From Bolinopsis microptera (taxonomy: Eukaryota > Ctenophora > Tentaculata > Lobata > Bolinopsidae), in the NCBI RefSeq assembly GCF_026151205.1, contig NC_087072.1, positions 21,418,103-21,482,102 on the forward strand: a stretch of DNA of 64,000 bases, read 5' to 3'. Made by a program: the position numbers and the translations under genes. Shown here piece after piece: positions 46,501 through 58,390 of this stretch (position 1 is the stretch's first letter; every line of letters starts with the position of its first letter). The notes beneath the pieces were generated by a model. The model ran no database searches and was not told the DNA's origin. It saw nothing but the letters and a program-made list of their open reading frames with translations.

Positions 46501-48547
46501 CCAAAACCTGGAAACAGTAAATTTAAAAAAAATTAATTAAGGTTTTACAGCTATATTTATTAGTTGAAATTTTTATTTTAAAACATTTTTTGTGTGAGCA
46601 ACAGAAAGTATCTGTGTTATTTGAAAGCTGGTACCTTCTTTCTGTTGATCACACTAGTCTGATAGTGGGACAAAAGAGCATGATCTACTTGATTCTCCTG
46701 AGCTATCTCACATGACTTGTAGTAATCTGATCTGCTTTTTGATAGCAAAGCTCTCGCTGCATCGACTGGACCTGAGCAGCGAACATTATAGAGTATGAAA
46801 AAGGAGGTAAATCGTGTTATTGCAAAATAATGCCCATAGTACAATAACATGGCCCAGTTCAGTGATTCAATGATATCATCAATTATAATTAGAATGTCTG
46901 GTATTATTCTATTAATTTTACTAACCCTTTAAGTCAAACTGCTCAGCTTTTTCAATGATCTCACTTAGTTTGCTGAATGCTCCAGTTACCTTGTCACCAA
47001 TATCCTCTCCCCTGCTGAATGCATCTCCCACGTTTCCAGATGACCGAAGTAGCTCCTCGAGCAACTCCTTGGCAGCTTCCTTACTCGTTGCTTCAGATAT
47101 CGACTGAGCATTAAGTTTAGCCAAAGTGACCAGAGCAGAGGTAGTGTTATGGTGTTCCAGTGCGTCCTGGACTATGTTAACCACATTAGCCATGGCGTTC
47201 TCAAGTCTAGATATGGTTGCAATTACAGCTTTCTCTCTGTTAGCAGCTTTACCAACTAGGAGATCAAGTACTGTATCAGACAGAACCGGCTCATAATCTA
47301 ATGATTTCAGAGCATCCATTATCAACTCAGCTTCATCTGGTTTAACCTCTACGAGTCCGAGAACCTCATCGACTGGATCACTTACTAATGCACTCTCTAT
47401 CACAGACTCAATAGCACCAACTGAGACATCTGTCTCTGGTTCAGGGACGGTTACAGTTTCAACTATTTCTTCTGGATCTGGGGTCTCTTCTAGCAACATA
47501 TTTTCGGGGACCTCAAATGGACTGACACATGTGAGATCCTCAGTAGCTGCAATAGGAGCTGATGTGGTGATGACATCATCAGGTACTTGAGGAGCAGTGA
47601 GATCTGATTCTGAAGTGATTTCATCAGGGATAATCTCAGCTGCTTCCACTGTTGTTTGGACTGCAGGAGCTACAGTTTCAGCAGGTTCAACAGTTACCAC
47701 CTCAACTTCTGCAGGAACCACCTCTTCAACCTTCTTCTTCTTCCTCCTCTTCTTTTTCTTCTTCGCAGGACCTGCTTCAGTCTCTGAATCTGTCACTTCT
47801 TCAACAACCCCGATGACAGTTTCATCTGGTATACTCAATTCTAGGTGTTCATCCTGTGGACTACTGACAGCCTCTGAATTTGTTGCAGCTGTACTTTCAT
47901 CCCCTATTATATCTTTCAGTTTGTTGATAGAATTGTCCAAATCTTCTTTCACTTGTTCTTGAGATGCTTTGAATAGTAGATCAATAGCTTCAAAAGGTTT
48001 CTCTTCCTGAAAAAGGTTACTAGTGACACTCCTGTTCATCTACAAATATAAGTTCTTAATTATTAATTCTAATAAACATTTGTCAATCAAATACATTAGA
48101 TAAATTACCACACTATACTTTATTGTATTGTTGTACCTGAACTGAATCCACTGGAGGAACATCTTTCTTCAGAAATGGTATATAAGCAGTAATAGCTTGA
48201 GGATAAAAGTATTCAAGAGCTGCAGCACCAACAGCTCCTCCTCCTACTGCTACAGGAACCCATTTTAGGGGACTTGAACTTTTGGGATGGACATTTGAGG
48301 CTGAGAACTTTCTGCTGTGGAAACGTATTACCTGCAAAATGAGGAATTATTTATTATGTACACGTATTTACTAAAAGGTTACTGGTTAGTGATTGTCATA
48401 CCACGTAGCGTGACATGACCACAACATAGTCATTTGACCAAAATAAATAAGTTTCAGTTTTTATCAAATTATTAAGTAAAATAATAGTGTTAATAAACTC
48501 ACGTTTCTTACAGACCGACTGGACAATCGGAGGTAGTGAACTACCAT
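40557..48547 (-). CDS. IMMT: MICOS subunit MIC60 (mitofilin), eleven exons
   Basis: Exons in coding order: 48547-48503, 48331-48137, 48039-46926, 46771-46635, 46507-46064, 45900-45723, 45582-45441, 45254-45120, 44975-44852, 40646-40557 (an acceptor at 48006 would shorten exon 3). About 867 residues, human 758. MIC60 shapes crista junctions in the inner mitochondrial membrane. Seen: a basic presequence (MVVHYLRLSSRSVRN, VIRFHSRKFSAS), one membrane span (WVPVAVGGGAVGAAALEYFY), a long acidic linker with a KKKKKRRKKKKV patch, a coiled coil (HHQARVDELNTLITYLSNKV onward), and the mitofilin signature: CRKVALMTSEDCG, AARYLNQLVGKPRAIVT joined to DWLKDARTLLEMRQSASVLL (human VNQLKGESRRVAQDWLKEAR). The last exon lies 4.2 kb away, across an intron that contains a + strand gene. 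Confidence 0.93.
41037..41775. repeat. 375-bp tandem duplication
   Basis: CTCTTTGCAAAGGTCAATCC and the following ~330 bases occur at 41039 and again at 41414, about 95% alike, in the last IMMT intron. No coding frame is seen. Confidence 0.85.
41895..42757. mobile_element. ~860-bp foldback element
   Basis: Two long inverted arms: CATATCGTCGTGGTTTTTAT near 41908 against AAAAAACCACGACGATGTGT near 42737, and GTCAAAGTGCATTTTTC near 42098 against AAAAATGCACTTTGACC near 42536, with TTTGTTTTGTTGAGAG against CTCTCAACAAAACAAA. Arms of roughly 300 bases diverge by indels and flank a ~200-base centre that is partly a direct repeat of sequence just left of the element. It has no transposase. Its right end is under 200 bases from the signal-peptide exon of the nested CCP gene. 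Confidence 0.75.
42940..44349 (+). CDS. Secreted protein with an unassigned domain and two CCP (sushi) modules, nested in the IMMT intron
   Basis: Exons: 42940-43009, 43155-43571, 43786-43962, 44114-44308; all introns join in phase 1, the usual phase for extracellular modules. The first exon encodes a signal peptide (MWISLWKLVVILAITVTMYH). Exon 2 is a ~138-residue domain I cannot name, with YVEVMFDSSTSSFIFKND, KVWKIQKTSTALIMVCNDVT, LNFHFASNYFSGY and WTGQSASIYFGRTWNSLFIS. Exons 3 and 4 are CCP modules (CSELPPTW, VSCTSGYSITGDNEVTC, VPPSCK; then CKAPPPDWD, VRCAPGFTMEGALN, PSSCLTG), each with four Cys and the G-Y/F signature. After 44308 either GTATGT is a donor to an unseen exon or translation reads on to TAA at 44347-44349, still inside the host intron. 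An immune or adhesion role is only a guess. Confidence 0.75.
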
Positions 48548-49134
48548 CTCATAACCTAGAAAGAGAAATAAACTTGAGTGCTTCTGTGTTTGAAATTTTT
48601 TTTCATGTTATGTGTTAAACTTTCAATATAAATCTGGGTTTCATTAACACAACTTGATTTTCACACTAAGAAAATTATCTGATTTTTTACCTAATCAAGG
48701 CAATATTATTATATTCAGTCATTATAGAATTTTGACTCAAAGATGTGAAACACAGTAAAATATTTAAGTGATAAAATAACTGTACAAATTTGCAAAAGAA
48801 AACAAATACCAAAACCTTAACATTGCTGATTGCATTACTATTGTGAGTATAAAAATTGGTTTATAAATAATCAAATACCAGGTACTTTTTAGTACCATTT
48901 AATGATATGGTAAGTTTATTATTTATGCAAATACCCATGCTTCTAAAAAAGTGTCAGCTTTAAAAGAGCAGAAGGGCTCAAATCATGCAATTGAGAAATA
49001 CATAAATACAACAATGCAAAGCTACAATTAAGTTTGTATAGTAAGGCAACAAACTATGAGATTTATCAGTACTGAGTACTTACTGTTTAATTTACTGTAT
49101 TCAAACAAATTGCAGGTACAACAATTGTCACTTG

Positions 49135-51021
49135 TCAGGATGGAGGCTGATTAACCACTTTGCTCGAAAGAGCAGCCTTTCTTAACCTCTCTTTCTTTTG
49201 GTTCCTCTTGTTTGAGAAGAATCCATTGTAATCAACTCTTAGCAACAACTGGTTCATCAGAGAATTGTGTTGACGTGCAGCACTGGATTCAAGAAGAGCC
49301 ACCATAATCAGAACAACATGTTCATAATTGCTTGAAAGTTTCTTCACAGATGCTCCTTTAGACTCACTATCAGCCATCGAAGTGAATTTCACAGCAGTTT
49401 GAAATCCAAGAATGATGACCAGATCAATCAATTGAGAGACTGTTTTATCACTTTCATCTGATAAGAATGACCAGGCCTGAATTTCACCCAAAAACTTATT
49501 ATGTGCCCTTCTGATGGCTTCAAAGTCTTTAGTTTCTTTGATCTCAGTGAGCAAGACTGTGTAATTTGTTTCTAGGACATCAACGTGGAGATAATACTGA
49601 AGCTGGTCAATGAGATAAGCAACATTAGAGCGAAGGTTCAACAGATCAGCATCAAACTTGTAACCAGATCTGGTGCTTATACTCCAAGCAGTCTGCAAAG
49701 CAATCTGACAGCGACTCAGCTTCAATAGACACATGAATATTTTGTTGTATTCAGCCATGACATCAGCAGTAAATAGCACATGAAGAGGCCATTGAACATC
49801 GTATGTTAATGTCAAGTCATTCCATTTACTTGGAACTTGTTCAGCTGACTTGGATTTGGCAAGACCACTGGCAAATTTTAGCCGGAACTTTTCAACATGA
49901 TCTTCATTAGAGAATCCCAATTGAGTGTAGGATTTAAGGAACAACCTGTTTATATCACTGTCACTGCTTTTCTTAGAAACAGAATGTTGCATCATGTTGT
50001 CAGCACTATCAATGAATGCTAGGAAAAGTTCTCCACGACCAAGTAAAAAGAAATCTTTAAACAGTTCAAGAGTTTCAAGTAATTTCCCTTCATTCATCAT
50101 CAATGAATATAAGTGCTGTGCCACCTTTTCTCTCATTATCTCAATCACTCTTTCAAATTCAATTGAGCAGAATTTGTCTTTTCTCTGAAGACTCTCCAAA
50201 AGCTCAACAAAATGATCCTCATCTTCCTTTTGGAGGGGATTGGATGAATGTTTCTTTGCTCCAAAAATATGTACAGACGAGCCAATGAAGTGAATGACTT
50301 GAATAACTCTTGGATTGATATAGTGTGGTACCATGTCAATATTCATTTCATGTTTTGCAAAAAGGCCTCCTTCATTTTCATATGGGACTCCGTCAGCATC
50401 AGTACTTGGAACATCTCTAATGAAAAACTCTCCAAAGAAATCTTTGACTTGGCCATGTAACACCCATGCTGATAGCTGCTGGTAAAAAACACTGTGACAA
50501 CTCTGTAATAAATCAGACAATAGATCTTTGACAAACGGTATTCCACAAGCACTTTGTTCATGCAACAGCTCTAGAATTTTACATCCTTTCATGTGCTCGT
50601 TTGTTCTGATTTCATCAATGATATTGGCAAGGATTGGAAACAAATTTTGAAACTTGTCCAAATGAAATTGAAGTAGTGACAAGGGGACATTTGGATTTTC
50701 ACGAACGAGGGCATCAAGGGTTATAAGTGTATCTCTGTATCCCTTCAGGCCTTTTTCCAAACCAACGCACAAGGCTGCAGTGTACTGGCCTGCATTAGGT
50801 GGATCTTTTGTTCTGCGAATTTTAATAGTGTTTCTGTGAACATTAGTAAACCCCAAGATGTTGTAGTAATATTTTGCTATTTTCAAAATACGGTTCAAGA
50901 GAGCAGCCTCATGTGGAGCTAAACAAGGAGTGTCTTCACTTATATGAAATTCACCACCACTATCTCTGACGAATATACTTCCAGGATGTCCTGATAGGGC
51001 AAGAAGCAAATCCCCATACAT
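49135..51021 (-). CDS. TUBGCP4: Gamma-tubulin complex component 4, intronless
   Basis: One uninterrupted exon of 628 residues (human GCP4 about 667). GCP4 is a subunit of the gamma-tubulin ring complex that nucleates microtubules at centrosomes. N-terminus YGDLLLALSGHPGSIF matches human HELLLALSGYPGSIF. GRIP1 region: LSLLQFHLDKFQNLFPIL, GCKILELLHEQSACGIPFV, FYQQLSAWVLHGQVKDF, HEMNIDMVPHYI. GRIP2 region: KDFFLLGRGELFLAFIDSAD, LTYDVQWPLHVLFTADVM, QLQYYLHVDVLETNYTVL and the C-terminal LLLRVDYNGFF. All expected blocks are present, with a shorter central insert than the human protein. The lack of introns contrasts with every neighbour of similar size. Confidence 0.96.
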   Translation of the reverse strand: MYGDLLLALSGHPGSIFVRDSGGEFHISEDTPCLAPHEAALLNRILKIAKYYYNILGFTNVHRNTIKIRRTKDPPNAGQYTAALCVGLEKGLKGYRDTLITLDALVRENPNVPLSLLQFHLDKFQNLFPILANIIDEIRTNEHMKGCKILELLHEQSACGIPFVKDLLSDLLQSCHSVFYQQLSAWVLHGQVKDFFGEFFIRDVPSTDADGVPYENEGGLFAKHEMNIDMVPHYINPRVIQVIHFIGSSVHIFGAKKHSSNPLQKEDEDHFVELLESLQRKDKFCSIEFERVIEIMREKVAQHLYSLMMNEGKLLETLELFKDFFLLGRGELFLAFIDSADNMMQHSVSKKSSDSDINRLFLKSYTQLGFSNEDHVEKFRLKFASGLAKSKSAEQVPSKWNDLTLTYDVQWPLHVLFTADVMAEYNKIFMCLLKLSRCQIALQTAWSISTRSGYKFDADLLNLRSNVAYLIDQLQYYLHVDVLETNYTVLLTEIKETKDFEAIRRAHNKFLGEIQAWSFLSDESDKTVSQLIDLVIILGFQTAVKFTSMADSESKGASVKKLSSNYEHVVLIMVALLESSAARQHNSLMNQLLLRVDYNGFFSNKRNQKKERLRKAALSSKVVNQPPS

Positions 51022-51155
51022 CCTGCGATGATAGTACAGTTATTCACCTTTGGTAATAGATTTCGTTCACTTGAATCAAATTTAAAACAGAAATCTTGAA
51101 CATCTAGGTGCAATCAGTATTCAATTAATTCAAAGTGGTAGAAACTGCAATGAGT

Positions 51156-51459
51156 CAATGGCGTAACGTCGCTTGTTGGCACCCCCCACTGAAGAAGTGC
51201 CCCCCTGTTGGCACCCCCTCCCCTTTTGGCGTCCCTCCTTAAAATTGGACAATTTAGATGATCTGAGATGATACGCCTGTAAAATCTCTTCAAAAATGTG
51301 TTTCTAGAGCATAGCGCATAGTTTTGCTAATACCGCAGTTAAGTTTTTCAAAATTGTCCCACATCCACACTACGATTTGGCACCCCCCCCCCCCCCTAAG
51401 GCCCCCCCCCCCCCCCCCCCTGCACAGCGGGGATGGCGGGGCCTTTCGTTATGCCACTG
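51156..51459. mobile_element. hAT-like MITE, copy 2
   Basis: Starts CAATGGCGTAACG, ends CGTTATGCCACTG, flanked by CAATGAGT (51148-51155) and TAATGAGT (51460-51467), a 7-8 bp duplication. It is the reverse complement of the element at 18505-18793, including the C-runs. The duplication length and CANTGGCGTA ends fit hAT-type elements. No coding capacity. Confidence 0.75.
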
Positions 51460-51520
51460 TAATGAGTATATTGTTGTGAAACTACACATTAACAAGAAAT
51501 CTTATTAGTCTACAGTGCAG

Positions 51521-51560
51521 TGGCATAACGTTGCGTGTTAGAGCAGTGCAGTTGCCACCT
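51521..51560. mobile_element. End fragment of the same MITE family
   Basis: CAGTGGCATAACGTTGCGTG resembles the start of copy 2 and then departs. Probably a truncated copy. Confidence 0.45.
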
Positions 51561-53010
51561 CTTTCTTGCTTGCTCTTCTCAAGGACTCCTAACATCTATG
51601 TCAAAACGGTATATAGTAGATCCAATTCCGTCAACCGTTGACTCCATGTAGTATGGTCCATGTATACATGGTCGCTTTCATTATTGGACGTGATTGAACA
51701 TCAACTGTCAACAGTCCTTCTCTAAACCAGGTTAACTGTAAAGTGGCCAAGGGACTAAATATTACATATCATATAATATGTATACTTAACTCTATAAACC
51801 GGTATTATATTATATTCCTTTCCTTCACCAAAATTTTCAGAAAAATGTCATGGAATGAATAAAAGAGTACAATTTAATAAAAGGGTACAATTCGAGCTGT
51901 ATTGTATTGTATTTCTATGAAAGATAGTTATTCAAAAAATATGCACAGATAATTACAGCAACAGTCATTGTCCAGTTTAAAGGTTAGATACCCAAAATAA
52001 ATCACATTTCATTTATTTTAGTCTATCAAAACACATATTACTTAATTGTTACTGGGCCGCGCTCAGCCTGTCATTCCACCTAATCTCTATTCGTATGTTT
52101 ATGAACATGATAGCCTGAGGTCCCCAGGTAACTTAATTGACGGTGTCAATTCTTCGTAGTATAGCTCGGCAATGCACAGTAGCGCATTTCGCCAACTTGG
52201 AGGACTTCGACGCTTCGATGCGCCGCGCAAACTAACATTTTTGCTTTGCATCGTTGCTTTGCTTTGCAGTTGATCATTGTTAATGGTTTGGCCCGGCGCG
52301 CGCTACTTCATAGCACCTGCCATCGAGAAGAAAGCGGCGCGAGCTACTTTGAAGAAATTTAGACGAGTAAAATCCGTTAACTGTGCAGAGCTGAGCAACG
52401 ATCTCGATGGGTTGACATTGTCAATCAATTCGCCAATCTAACGAAAAGAAGCATTGTTAGATGCGCGGCGCGGCCAAGTAACGTATCGCGCTGCAAACAT
52501 ATTACATAATATAATATAATAAAACATCAAATGAAATTAATGAAACAATTGACTCTTGGTTAGAAATCAAAAGCGACAGATACAAGATTGAAGATACTCA
52601 ACATTTTATCAAACGCTACCCGACCCATCAAAAATCCTTTTATTGTTTATATCTGCATAACTGGTAACTGGACCTGTAAAGGCCAAGGGTAATGCAAGTG
52701 TATGTATTAATTCAAGATTTCAATCTTTCGCAGCTCGGCGTGGCCCAGTCGGCCAGTCATCAAGAGTGCATCCCGCCGATCTTGCGAGAATAACATTATT
52801 TGATACGCAGCGTGGCCCAGTATTACTAATTATTTGTTTTCAGCCCATGAGAGGTTAACGGGTGATACTCGTAAAATATCTGTTCCATATATTTGATATT
52901 GGACCGTCGACGAGTCCAACTCGGCGCGCGTCCTAGTATGTTGTAAACCTACAAATGAGAGGAAACTACACGCGCGCGGTTCAGGCTTCACATAGCCATG
53001 TGCCTACGCG
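51561..53010. other. Gene-free region with CpG-containing patches
   Basis: From about 52060 the sequence alternates AT-rich parts with CG-rich patches (GGCCGCGCTC, CGCGCGCTAC, GCGGCGCGGCC), unlike the rest of the window. TGGCCCAG occurs several times (52742, 52811) next to CGGCGTGG/GCAGCGTGG, so diverged repeats may be present. No gene is seen. Confidence 0.4.
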
Positions 53011-53011
53011 A

Positions 53012-53131
53012 CTCCGGCGGTCGCGTTGCTCTAACCAGAGCCCTCTCGCTTGCAGTAGCGCGCGACCGCCGGAGGCGGCAAAGAGGGCTCTATCCATGGC
53101 CACAAACTGGCACCACAAATCGTGGTGCCAG
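53012..53131. other. Three perfect inverted repeats, two of them interleaved
   Basis: Stem 1: CTCCGGCGGTCGCG 53012-53025 with 53061-53074. Stem 2: AGAGCCCTCT 53037-53046 with 53082-53091; its left half lies in the loop of stem 1 and its right half outside, a pseudoknot topology. Stem 3: CTGGCACCAC 53107-53116 with 53122-53131, loop of five bases. They sit about 100 bases before the satellite. Confidence 0.75.
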
Positions 53132-53216
53132 ATTTCCTCCTATATTTCTGATGCCGCGCGGGACGTGTCAGTCATTTTTAGTCATGTCCGTGGATTGTGA
53201 TTGTAATATCGGAAAA

Positions 53217-56200
53217 CAATATTTTCTCATTGGATTTGATTTTTGTAGAGAGCTAATATACCTTCTTTGATCATGCACTCCATTTAACAAATTTTGCTTG
53301 TTCCTTTGTTTGTTGCAATCATTCAGTTGATCATTCGGCGGATGATTCAAAGGGCCGGGACATATTTTAATGTTAAATTCTCAATAACCAGCAGACTTGT
53401 TACCTGCAGTTACCTTGCTACACTTTTGTCTTTTGCAATTGGACTTTAGATTTATTTTCTCATTGGATTAGATTTTTGTAGGGAGCTAATATACCTTCTT
53501 TGATCATGCACTCCATTTAACAAATTTTGCTTGTTTCTTTATCTGTTGCAATCATTCGGTTGATCATTCGGCGGATGATCCAAAGGGCCGGGACATATTT
53601 TAATGTTAAATTCTCAATAACCAGCAGACTTGTTACCAGTTACCTTGCTACACTCTTGTCATTTGCAATTGGACTTAAGATTTATTTTCTCATTGGATTA
53701 GATTTTTGTAGGGAGCTAATATACCTTCTTTGATCATGCACTCCATTTAACAAATTTTGCTTGTTTCTTTGTCTGTTGCAATCATTCGGTTGATCATTCG
53801 GCGGATGCTCCAAAGGGCCGGGACATATTTTAATGTTAAATTCTCAATAACCAGCAGACTTGTTACCTGCAGTTACCTTGCTACACTTTTGTCATTTGCA
53901 ATTGGACTTTAGATTTATTTTCTCATTGGATTAGATTTTTGTAGGGAGCTAATATACCTTCTTTGATCATGCACTCCATTTAACAAATTTTGCTTGTTCC
54001 TTTGTTTGTTGCAATCATTCAGTTGATCATTCGGCGGATGATGCAAAGGGCCGGGACATATTTTAATGTTAAATTTTGAATAACCAGCAGACTTGTTACC
54101 CATGCAGTTACCTTGCTACACTTTTGTCTTTTGCAATTGGACTTAAGATTTATTTTCTCATTGGATTAGATTTTTGTAGGGAGCTAATATACCTTCTTTG
54201 ATCATGCACTCCATTTAACAAATTTTGCTTGTTCCTTTGTTTGTTGCAATCATTCAGTTGATCATTCGGCGGATGATTCAAAGGGCCGGGACATATTTTA
54301 ATGTTAAATTCTCAATAACCAGCAGACTTGTTACCTGCAGTTACCTTGCTACACTTTTGTCTTTTGCAATTGGACTTTAGATTTATTTTCTCATTGGATT
54401 AGATTTTTGTAGGGAGCTAATATACCTTCTTTGATCATGCACTCCATTTAACAAATTTTGCTTGTTTCTTTGTCTGTTGCAATCATTCGGTTGATCATTC
54501 GGCGGATGATTCAAAGGGCCGGGACATATTTTAATGTTAAATTCTCAATAACCAGCAGACTTGTTACCAGTTACCTTACTACACTTTTGTCATTTGCAAT
54601 TGGACTTTGGATTTATTTTTTCATTGGATTAGATTTTTGTAGGGAGCTAATATACCTTCTTTGATCATGCACTCCATTTAACAAATTTTGCTTGTTCCTT
54701 TGTTTGTTTCAATCATTCAGTTGATCATTCGGCGGATGATTCAAAGGGCCGGGACATATTTTAATGTTAAATTCTCAATAACCAGCAGACTTGTTACCTG
54801 CAGTTACCTTACTACACTTTTGTCATTTGCAATTGGACTTTAGATTTATTTTCTCATTGGATTAGATTTTTGTAGGGAGCTAATATACCTTCTTTGATCA
54901 TGCACTCCATTTAACAAATTTTGCTTGTTTCTTTGTCTGTTGCAATCATTCGGTTGATCATTCGGCGGATGATCCAAAGGGCCGGGACATATTTTGATGT
55001 TAAATTCTCAATAACCAGCAGACTTGTTACCAGTTACCTTGCTACACTCTTGTCATTTGCAATTGGACTTAAGATTTATTTTCTCATTGGATTAGATTTT
55101 TGTAGGGAGCTAATATACCTTCTTTGATCATGCACTCCATTTAACAAATTTTGCTTGTTTCTTTGTCTGTTGCAATCATTCGGTTGATCATTCGGCGGAT
55201 GCTCCAAAGGGCCGGGACATATTTTAATGTTAAATTCTCAATAACCAGCAGACTTGTTACCTGCAGTTACCTTGCTACACTTTTGTCATTTGCAATTGGA
55301 CTTTAGATTTATTTTCTCATTGGATTAGATTTTTGTAGGGAGCTAATATACCTTCTTTGATCATGCACTCCATTTAACAAATTTTGCTTGTTCCTTTGTT
55401 TGTTGCAATCATTCAGTTGATCATTCGGCGGATGATTCAAAGGGCCGGGACATATTTTAATGTTAAATTCTCAATAACCAGCAGACTTGTTACCTGCAGT
55501 TACCTTGCTACACTTTTGTCTTTTGCAATTGGACTTAAGATTTATTTTCTCATTGGATTAGATTTTTGTAGGGAGCTAATATACCTTCTTTGATCATGCA
55601 CTCCATTTAACAAATTTTGCTTGTTTCTTTGTCTGTTGCAATCATTCGGTTGATCATTCGGCGGATGATTCAAAGGGCCGGGACATATTTTAATGTTAAA
55701 TTCTCAATAACCAGCAGACTTGTTACCAGTTACCTTACTACACTTTTGTCATTTGCAATTGGACTTTGGATTTATTTTCTCATTGGATTAGATTTTTGTA
55801 GGGAGCTAATATACCTTCTTTGATCATGCACTCCATTTAACAAATTTTGCTTGTTCCTTTGTTTGTTTCAATCATTCAGTTGATCATTCGGCGGATGATT
55901 CAAAGGGCCGGGACATATTTTAATGTTAAATTCTCAATAACCAGCAGACTTGTTACCTGCAGTTACCTTACTACACTTTTGTCATTTGCAATTGGACTTT
56001 AGATTTATTTTCTCATTGGATTAGATTTTTGTAGGGAGCTAATATACCTTCTTTGATCATGCACTCCATTTAACAAATTTTGCTTGTTTCTTTGTCTGTT
56101 GCAATCATTCGGTTGATCATTCGGCGGATGATTCAAAGGGCCGGGACATATTTTAATGTTAAATTCTCAATAACCAGCAGACTTGTTACCAGTTACCTTA

Positions 56201-58080
56201 CTACACTTTTGTCATTTGCAATTGGACTTTGGATTTATTTTCTCATTGGATTAGATTTTTGTAGGGAGCTAATATACCTTCTTTGATCATGCACTCCATT
56301 TAACAAATTTTGCTTGTTCCTTTGTTTGTTTCAATCATTCAGTTGATCATTCGGCGGATGATTCAAAGGGCCGGGACATATTTTAATGTTAAATTCTCAA
56401 TAACCAGCAGACTTGTTACCCATGCAGTTACCTTGCTACACTTTTGTCTTTTGCAATTGGACTTTAGATTTATTTTCTCATTGTATTAGATTTTTGTAGG
56501 GAGCTAATATACCTTCTTTGATCATGCACTCCATTTAACAAATTTTGCTTGTTCCTTTGTTTGTTGCAATCATTCGGTTGATCATTCGGCGGATGATCCA
56601 AAGGGCCGGGACATATTTTGATGTTAAATTCTCAATAACCAGCAGACTTGTTACCAGTTACCTTGCTACACTCTTGTCATTTGCAATTGAACTTAAGATT
56701 TATTTTCTCATTGGATTAGATTTTTGTAGGGAGCTAATATACCTTCTTTGATCATGCACTCCATTTAACAAATTTTGCTTGTTTCTTTGTCTGTTGCAAT
56801 CATTCGGTTGATCATTCGGCGGATGCTCCAAAGGGCCGGGACATATTTTAATGTTAAATTCTCAATAACCAGCAGACTTGTTACCTGCAGTTACCTTGCT
56901 ACACTTTTGTCATTTGCAATTGGACTTTAGATTTATTTTCTCATTGGATTAGATTTTTGTAGGGAGCTAATATACCTTCTTTGATCATGCACTCCATTTA
57001 ACAAATTTTGCTTGTTCCTTTGTTTGTTGCAATCATTCAGTTGATCATTCGGCGGATGATTCAAGGGGCCGGGACATATTTTAATGTTAAATTCTCAATA
57101 ACCAGCAGACTTGTTACCCATGCAGTTACCTTGCTACACTTTTGTCTTTTGCAATTGGACTTTAGATTTATTTTCTCATTGTATTAGATTTTTGTAGGGA
57201 GCTAATATACCTTCTTTGATCATGCACTCCATTTAACAAATTTTGCTTGTTCCTTTGTTTGTTGCAATCATTCAGTTGATCATTCGGCGGATGATTTAAA
57301 GGGCCGGGACATATTTTAATGTTAAATTCTCAATAACCAGCAGACTTGTTACCTGCAGTTACCTTGCTACACTTTTGTCTTTTGCAATTGGACTTTAGAT
57401 TTATTTTCTCATTGGATTAGATTTTTGTAGGGAGCTAATATACCTTCTTTGATCATGCACTCCATTTAACAAATTTTGCTTGTTTCTTTGTCTGTTGCAA
57501 TCATTCGGTTGATCATTCGGCGGATGATTCAAAGGGCCGGGACATATTTTAATGCTAAATTCTCAATAACCAGCAGACTTGTTACCAGTTACCTTACTAC
57601 ACTTTTGTCATTTGCAATTGGACTTTGGATTTATTTTCTCATTGGATTAGATTTTTGTAGGGAGCTAATATACCTTCTTTGATCATGCACTCCATTTAAC
57701 AAATTTTGCTTGTTCCTTTGTTTGTTTCAATCATTCAGTTGATCATTCGGCGGATGATTCAAAGGGCCGGGACATATTTTAATGTTAAATTCTCAATAAC
57801 CAGCAGACTTGTTACCTGCAGTTACCTTACTACACTTTTGTCATTTGCAATTGGACTTTAGATTTATTTTCTCATTGGATTAGATTTTTGTAGGGAGCTA
57901 ATATACCTTCTTTGATCATGCACTCCATTTAACAAATTTTGCTTGTTTCTTTGTCTGTTGCAATCATTCGGTTGATCATTCGGCGGATGATTCAAAGGGC
58001 CGGGACATATTTTAATGTTAAATTTTGAATAACCAGCAGACTTATTACCAGTTACCTTATTACACTTTTGTCATTTGCAA
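53217..58080. repeat. ~232-bp satellite array, about 21 monomers
   Basis: Monomer begins ATTTATTTTCTCATTGGATT and contains GATCATTCGGCGGATGATTC, AAAGGGCCGGGACATATTTT and ACCAGCAGACTTGTTACC. Three length classes differ at one point: ACCAGTTACC (230), ACCTGCAGTTACC (233) and ACCCATGCAGTTACC (235). Variants (TTTCTTTGTCTG against TTCCTTTGTTTG, GGATGCTCC, TTTGGATTT) recur in order at two, five, six or seven monomer spacing, indicating higher-order duplications. Repeated 68-codon frames inside monomers are incidental. Confidence 0.97.
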
Positions 58081-58081
58081 T

Positions 58082-58102
58082 AGTACATTTGTTAAATGTA
58101 CT
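58082..58102. repeat. 9-bp hairpin at the satellite edge
   Basis: AGTACATTT and AAATGTACT around GTT, a perfect stem exactly where the last monomer breaks off. Confidence 0.7.
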
Positions 58103-58110
58103 ATTGTATA

Positions 58111-58390
58111 CTGTTCGATCTGTTGTTTTATACATTTGAGTTCACATTGCACTTTATCAGATCATAATTTCAGTCGACTAATATTTTCTTGTCTTAAAAC
58201 AGCTTATTGTTTAACATTTTACCAATTACTCTGTCTTATTGTGTTTCATTTTAAACTGTTCGATCCGAATTGTGAGTTTGTTTTATACATTTGAGTTCAC
58301 AGCTGCACTTTATCAGATTATAATTTCAGTCCACTAATATTTGCTTCTCTTAAATCATCTCATTGTTTAACATTTGACCATATTTATTTT
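58111..58390. repeat. ~144-bp direct duplication after the satellite
   Basis: ACTGTTCGATC, then GTTTTATACATTTGAGTTCA and GCACTTTATCAGATNATAAT recur at a spacing of about 144 bases, diverged by roughly 15%. Confidence 0.75.

Noticed and set aside
53527-57682. Repeated 68-codon frames in the satellite
   Set aside because: Same frame recurring in monomers, lost in others by small indels; no sign of coding constraint.
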